64,000 nucleotides of DNA from Halohasta litorea. GTDB taxonomy: Archaea; Halobacteriota; Halobacteria; Halobacteriales; Haloferacaceae. Below, piece by piece: positions 60,249-64,000 of this stretch (positions are counted from its first letter, which is position 1; every line of letters begins with the position of its first letter). Made by a program: the position numbers and the translations under genes. The notes under the pieces are model-generated. The model searched no databases. It was not told where the DNA came from and worked only from the letters and a program-made list of their open reading frames with translations. The stretch is from positions 248,001-312,000 of the forward strand of contig NZ_JANHDJ010000004.1 in assembly GCF_024494645.1 (NCBI RefSeq). The letters run 5' to 3'.

Positions 60249-60668
60249 ATGACTGATTCTACCGTGTCGACGGGTGAGCTGCCAGACTCCCTGTCTCGAC
60301 TCTACGACGACCCCGAAGCGGAGGCGGCGACCCTCCGCGAGCGGGCGGGCAACGCTGCGGTCGCCGACCGGGTGAGCTGTCTGTGTGGGGCGCTCTCGAA
60401 TCCCCTGCGGCTCCGCCTGCTGTGGGCGCTTCGGGACGGCGAGTGCTGTGTCTGTGAACTCCAAGCGGCCGTTGATGCCCCACAGTCGACAGTCGCTTCG
60501 CATCTCGGCTGTCTGACCGACGCGGGGCTCGTTTCGACCCGCAAGGAGGGCAAGTGGACCTACTACGCAGTCGCCGATTCGGCGATCTTCGAGCTGATAG
60601 ACCGGGCGACAGAACTGGCCGATGTGACGGCCGAGGGCTCCGAGGCTGCCACGGGGGCCGACGAATGA
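60249..60668 (+). CDS. ArsR family regulator with six cysteines
   Basis: A 139-residue winged-helix repressor of the ArsR/SmtB family. Cys66, Cys67 and Cys69 in DGECCVCEL match the ELCVCDL metalloid-binding region of ArsR. Cys44 and Cys46 (CLCGALSNP) are in the helix before it and Cys88 follows in recognition helix region SHLGCL. The recognition helix is STVASHLGCLTDAGLV. The TGA overlaps the ATG of the ABC ATPase gene (ATGA at 60665), so it controls and is translated with the transporter. Expected ligand is a soft metal or metalloid; which one is not known. Confidence 0.9.
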   Translation: MTDSTVSTGELPDSLSRLYDDPEAEAATLRERAGNAAVADRVSCLCGALSNPLRLRLLWALRDGECCVCELQAAVDAPQSTVASHLGCLTDAGLVSTRKEGKWTYYAVADSAIFELIDRATELADVTAEGSEAATGADE

Positions 60669-61720
60669 GCCAGTCGACGCCCGCCCTCGAAATCCAGGAC
60701 TTGAAAAAGGAGTACGAGGACGTGACTGCCCTCGACGGTGTCTCGCTGACGGTTCCCGAGGGGAGCTTCTTCGGCCTGCTCGGTCCCAACGGCGCGGGAA
60801 AGACGACCTTTATCAACATCCTCGTCGGGCTGGTCCGGAAATCCGGCGGGACCGCGCGCGTCTTCGGCCACGATGTCGAAGCCGACTATCAGGACGCCCG
60901 CAACGCGATCGGCCTCGCGCCACAGGAGTTCAACGTCGACCGCTTTTTCCCGATTCGAGAGGTGCTCGAACACAAGGCGGGCTACCACGGGATTCCGGCC
61001 GACGAGGCCCGCGAGCGGGCCGACGAAGTGCTCAAACAGGTGGGCATCTACGACAAACGGGACACCCGGTTCGACTGGCTTTCCGGCGGGATGAAACGCC
61101 GGTTCCTGCTGGCCCGTGCTCTCATTACTGATCCCGATCTGCTGATCCTCGACGAGCCGTCTGCCGGTGTCGACGTTCAACTCCGGCGGGACCTGTGGGA
61201 TCTGGTCACCGAACTCAACGAGCAGGGAACGACGATCCTGCTGACGACCCACTACATCGAGGAGGCCGAACGCCTCTGTGACGAGGTCGCCATCCTGGAC
61301 TCAGGGTCGGTGAGAGCGGTCGCCACCCCGGAGGAACTCAAGGGCCGCGGGGCCGATCGGATCGTCGTCGAACTCCGGGACCCACCGGCAACGATGCCCG
61401 AATTGCTAGCTGGCGACGACCGCGTGGAGTCGGTCAGTCTTGACGGCCACCAGCTCGAAGTCACTGCCCGCGAGGGCGGACTGGTCGCCCCAGAGCTGGT
61501 CCGCGAGTTGGATCGGGCCGGATTGGAGATCCTGGATCTCGAAATCGCCCGGACCTCCCTCGAAGAGATCTTCGTTGAGATGACCCGGACCGACGAGAGC
61601 GATGCGACACCCGCCGAGCGGGCGAACGACTCGGTCGGCGAGGACGAATCCGGCCCGGAAAGTGAACAAGAACAGCCGGTAGCTCCCGATGGCGGCCGTC
61701 GGGTGGAGGGCGACCGATGA
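60665..61720 (+). CDS. ABC transporter ATP-binding protein (drug-export type)
   Basis: A 351-residue ATPase. Walker A is GPNGAGKTTF, the signature is LSGGM, Walker B is LLILDEPSAG and the switch His lies in TTHYIEEAE. A C-terminal extension (about 230-310) resembles the DrrA/CcmA-type domain, followed by a disordered acidic tail (about 315-351: ESDATPAERANDSVGEDE). It overlaps both the ArsR gene and the permease gene by four bases (ATGA), forming a tight three-gene operon. The pair is of the ABC-2 export type. Confidence 0.95.
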   Translation: MSQSTPALEIQDLKKEYEDVTALDGVSLTVPEGSFFGLLGPNGAGKTTFINILVGLVRKSGGTARVFGHDVEADYQDARNAIGLAPQEFNVDRFFPIREVLEHKAGYHGIPADEARERADEVLKQVGIYDKRDTRFDWLSGGMKRRFLLARALITDPDLLILDEPSAGVDVQLRRDLWDLVTELNEQGTTILLTTHYIEEAERLCDEVAILDSGSVRAVATPEELKGRGADRIVVELRDPPATMPELLAGDDRVESVSLDGHQLEVTAREGGLVAPELVRELDRAGLEILDLEIARTSLEEIFVEMTRTDESDATPAERANDSVGEDESGPESEQEQPVAPDGGRRVEGDR

Positions 61721-62526
61721 GCGTCGTCGATCGCGCAGCCGCGGCCGCAGGAGTGCCGACCGGCTTTTATACGCTGGTCAAACGTGAGATCCTCAGATAC
61801 GTGCGTCGGCCGCGAAACACGTTCATTCCGCCGTTTATCACTAACGTGCTGTACTTCTCGGTGTTCGGGGTCGTCCTCGGCAGCCGCGTCGGCGAGATCA
61901 TCGGCGTCCCCTACATCCTGTTCATCCTGCCGGGGCTCGTGGTGCTCGGGGCGGTTTCGAACGCCTTCGAGAACGCCTCGTTTTCGATCTTTCATGGTCG
62001 TTGGAACGAGTATATCGACGAGACGCTGACCTCGCCGCTGTCCTATGCCCAGATGGTGTGGGCCTACCTGCTATCGTCGGCGCTTCGGGGCGTGCTCGTC
62101 GGGACGCTTATCGCCGTCCTCGGGGTCCTGATCATCGGCGGGCTCTACCAGCCGGTCCCTGTCGAACAGCCGCTGTTCCTGGTGGCGTTCATGCTGGTGA
62201 TCACGCTGCTGTTTTCGAGCCTCGGCATCGTCGGCGGGCTGGTTGCCGAGGATTTCGACGATCTGACGATGATGAACCAGTTCCTGCTCCGGCCGCTGGT
62301 GTTCTTCGGGGCGGTGTTTTACTCCCTCCAGGACCTGACGCCGCTGGTCCGTGACATCTCTCTGCTGAATCCGATGGTCTACATGGTCAACGGGGTCCGC
62401 TACGGCTTCCTCGGCGTCGCCGAGGTCGACCCGCTGATCTCGCTGGCGGTGTTGACCGGTGGGACCGCAATCGTGGTCACCGCCGATATCATCCTCTTCA
62501 AGCGTGGCTACGGGCTGACTGACTGA
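61717..62526 (+). CDS. ABC-2 type transporter permease
   Basis: A 269-residue permease with six helices of the ABC-2/DrrB type. The N-terminus has the amphipathic FYTLVKREILRYVRRPRN, then TMs. The conserved ABC-2 signature region near NQFLLRPLVFFGAVFYSLQDL and PMVYMVNGVRYGFLG is clear. It is coupled to the ATPase by overlap and completes the ArsR-controlled exporter. The substrate is unknown; antibiotics, lipids or metalloid conjugates are all exported by relatives. Confidence 0.93.
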   Translation: MSVVDRAAAAAGVPTGFYTLVKREILRYVRRPRNTFIPPFITNVLYFSVFGVVLGSRVGEIIGVPYILFILPGLVVLGAVSNAFENASFSIFHGRWNEYIDETLTSPLSYAQMVWAYLLSSALRGVLVGTLIAVLGVLIIGGLYQPVPVEQPLFLVAFMLVITLLFSSLGIVGGLVAEDFDDLTMMNQFLLRPLVFFGAVFYSLQDLTPLVRDISLLNPMVYMVNGVRYGFLGVAEVDPLISLAVLTGGTAIVVTADIILFKRGYGLTD

Positions 62527-62547
62527 GGTGCCCCACCGTGGGCCCGT

Positions 62548-62793
62548 TCAAAACTCCGACCGGGCGACCTGCCGACCGTGTTCGGTCACGCGGTAGAGCA
62601 CCTCACCGGTGACCGGTTCGATGAGGCCTGCGGCTTCGAGCGCCTCACAGCGGCGCTCGACAAGCGGGACGTGGAGCCCGGTGTTCGAGGCGATCAACGC
62701 CGGATAATCCACGCCCGACGCGGCAAGATGCTGCAAAATACGCCGGTCGGCGGTGCTGAGCGTGCCCTCGCCACCAGTGCTCCCGTGTGACAT
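62548..62793 (-). CDS. Winged-helix regulator (phage PhiH1 repressor-like)
   Basis: An 81-residue protein with a winged helix: LSTADRRILQHLAASGVDYPALIASNTGLHVPLVERRCEALEAAGLIEPV, of which only the pattern is given here, then a wing GEVLYRVTEHG. It resembles the small haloarchaeal PhiH1-repressor family. It is convergent with the ABC permease gene and downstream of the RHH-type gene on the same strand (66-bp gap), so the two small regulators may be cotranscribed. Confidence 0.8.
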   Translation of the reverse strand: MSHGSTGGEGTLSTADRRILQHLAASGVDYPALIASNTGLHVPLVERRCEALEAAGLIEPVTGEVLYRVTEHGRQVARSEF

Positions 62794-62859
62794 ACCTTTT
62801 CAGAGGATGTGATCTATTCACATGAATCTACCGGGCGGGCTAGCGCGACTGGTGGCGGG

Positions 62860-63132
62860 CTACTCGTCTTCAGCGTCGGCTTCGTCGTAGACGCCCACCG
62901 GGAGTTCCGTCTCGTCGACAGCGGGATCGCCGAGTTCGACGACCGTGGTACCGTCGTCGGCCTCGTAGACGCCCACTGGGAGTTCGGTTGCGGGCTCGTC
63001 GGCCGACTCGCGGCAGCGGGCCTCCGCGGCGAGTGCGGCGAGTTCGGCGGCTACCGACGTATTGTCGCCGTCGGCGCGCTGACTGAGCCACTCGAACAGC
63101 TCCTCGTCGAGGTCGACGCTCACTGTTGGCAT
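62860..63132 (-). CDS. Ribbon-helix-helix-like small protein with repeated ELPVGVY motif
   Basis: A 90-residue protein. The N-terminus PTVSVDLDEELFEWLSQRA has the pattern of a ribbon-helix-helix DNA-binding or antitoxin domain. A second helix (TSVAAELAALAAEAR) follows. The rest is acidic, with an exact repeat ELPVGVY at residues 50-56 and 76-82, as if a short peptide module had been duplicated. The ATG at 63132 is chosen because upstream residues are not part of the domain. No toxin partner is seen. Function unknown. Confidence 0.68.
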   Translation of the reverse strand: MPTVSVDLDEELFEWLSQRADGDNTSVAAELAALAAEARCRESADEPATELPVGVYEADDGTTVVELGDPAVDETELPVGVYDEADAEDE

Positions 63133-63168
63133 CTTAGCTCGGGGTTCGGCGGCCACCTATAAGTAAGA

Positions 63169-63912
63169 TTACCACTCCATGCCGCCGTTGACGCCCAACA
63201 CTTGGCCGGTCATATAGCTCGAATCCTCGCTGGCGAGAAACCGCACGATGCAGGCGACGTCGTCGACATCGGCGAACCGATCCAGAGGGATTCGGTTGAG
63301 GATCTTCTCCTGGACACGCTCGGGGACCTTCTCCAGCATATCGGTTTTGACGAAGCCGGGAGAGACGCAGTTGGCGGTCGTCCCGGTGTCGGCGAGTTCG
63401 AGGGCGACCGTTCGGGTGAAGCCGAACAGCCCGCTTTTGGTGGCCGCGTAGTTGGCCTGACCGTAGTTGCCCTGCTGGCCGACGACGCTGGAGATGTTAA
63501 TGAGTCGCCCCTCGTCGGCGGCCTTGAGATCGTCGAAGAAGGCGTTGGTACAGTTGTAGACGCCGCCGAGGTTGACATCCATCACGGCGTCCCAGTCCTC
63601 ACGGCTCATGTTTTCGAACTTCTTGTCGATCGTAATGCCAGCGTTGTTGACGAGCACGTCCGCGGGACCGAAGGCGTTGCGTACCCGGTCGGCCATCGCC
63701 TCGACCTCCTCGCCCTCGGTGACATCGGCCTGGACGGCAATCGCGGTGCCGCCGTCGGCCTCGATTTCGTCGACGACATCGTAGGCCTCGCGTTCGGAGC
63801 TCCGGTAGTTGACGACGACGTTCGCGCCGTGAGCGCCGAGTTCGGTGGCAATTCCTTTGCCGATACCGCGCGAGGAGCCGGTCACAACGCACGTCTGGGA
63901 GTCTAAGTTCAT
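63169..63912 (-). CDS. SDR family 3-oxoacyl-/acetoacetyl-CoA reductase (PhaB/FabG-like)
   Basis: A 247-residue SDR. Cofactor loop TGSSRGIGKGIA, NNAG and catalytic Ser-Tyr-Lys in ISSVVGQQGNYGQANYAATKSG are all canonical, unlike the SDR at 8109. The VNYRSSEREA segment with basic residue after the second strand favours NADPH. The C-terminus LGVNGGMEW is characteristic of acetoacetyl-CoA reductases (PhaB) of polyhydroxyalkanoate synthesis, but FabG-like roles are possible and no pha genes are visible. The ATG at 63912 starts the mature frame. The last 88 bases of the window hold only its upstream region. Confidence 0.9.
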   Translation of the reverse strand: MNLDSQTCVVTGSSRGIGKGIATELGAHGANVVVNYRSSEREAYDVVDEIEADGGTAIAVQADVTEGEEVEAMADRVRNAFGPADVLVNNAGITIDKKFENMSREDWDAVMDVNLGGVYNCTNAFFDDLKAADEGRLINISSVVGQQGNYGQANYAATKSGLFGFTRTVALELADTGTTANCVSPGFVKTDMLEKVPERVQEKILNRIPLDRFADVDDVACIVRFLASEDSSYMTGQVLGVNGGMEW

Positions 63913-64000
63913 AGTGCGGTGGTGGCGGCAACATCGGGTGTGAGAGACGCCCATTGACTTTGGAAGCCGTCGGCTCTGGGACTGTCGGACTGCAGACGAT

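Noticed and set aside
1-64000. Search for tRNA, rRNA, CRISPR arrays, insertion sequences and att sites
   Set aside because: I saw no cloverleaf-like sequence, no regularly spaced direct repeats, no transposase or integrase frame. Short RNA genes could still be missed by eye.

Overview
The window is haloarchaeal chromosome (class Halobacteria). The DNA is GC-rich, the proteins are strongly acidic (Asp/Glu-rich, Lys-poor), many genes look leaderless with a TATA-like box about 25-30 bases before the start codon, and several families are archaeal or haloarchaeal: Pus10, the PIN-KH ATPase, secF followed by secD, an RdfA-type protein beside an archaeal SMC-related ATPase, and small haloarchaeal DUF proteins. 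I saw no rRNA, tRNA, CRISPR array, insertion sequence or obvious prophage. Genus cannot be decided from the sequence alone.

Region 1 (1-12.5 kb) is a catabolic island. On the minus strand, in transcription order, lie an SDR oxidoreductase, a zinc alcohol dehydrogenase, an enolase-superfamily enzyme, a complete tripartite tricarboxylate transporter (substrate-binding, small and large membrane subunits), a small membrane protein, an MFS transporter and a citrate-synthase paralogue cut by the window edge. Divergent from it are a second MFS transporter, an MmgE/PrpD-family enzyme and an IclR-type regulator. Together they suggest uptake and dehydration/oxidation of an organic or sugar acid; the substrate is not known. 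The divergent promoter carries a perfect 8-bp inverted repeat around a TATA-like box.

Region 2 (12.5-16.1 kb) holds a UspA protein and phosphoenolpyruvate synthase. A 17-bp site GTTCGT-N5-ACGAAC occurs four times between 11.74 and 16.01 kb and I found it nowhere else: once just before the IclR start codon, twice in the long leader region of the PEP synthase gene, and once between converging genes. I read it as a candidate operator of the IclR protein, linking the catabolic island to gluconeogenesis.

Region 3 (16-19.5 kb) is an RdfA/SMC-like pair with a zinc-hook motif, followed by about 880 bp without genes. Region 4 (19.5-32.5 kb) is housekeeping: FKBP isomerase, a glutaredoxin/cysteine-less peroxiredoxin pair, SRAP protein, exonuclease, bactofilin-like protein, YchF GTPase, an M50-like protein with a mutated active site, aminotransferase, M32 and M20 peptidases, a GNAT protein and a methyltransferase.

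Region 5 (32.5-50.6 kb) is central metabolism and information processing: PIN-KH ATPase, citrate synthase, M29 aminopeptidase, lipoate ligase-like protein, dihydroorotase, seryl-tRNA synthetase, Hsp20, GAPDH, phosphoglycerate kinase, aldo/keto reductase, a pilin-like LamG protein and glucose-6-phosphate isomerase. Region 6 (50.6-64 kb) has a DASS-type symporter with UspA, SecF-SecD, RNase HII-Pus10, an orphan SdhA-like flavoprotein, an ArsR-ABC transporter operon, two small regulators and a PhaB-like reductase.
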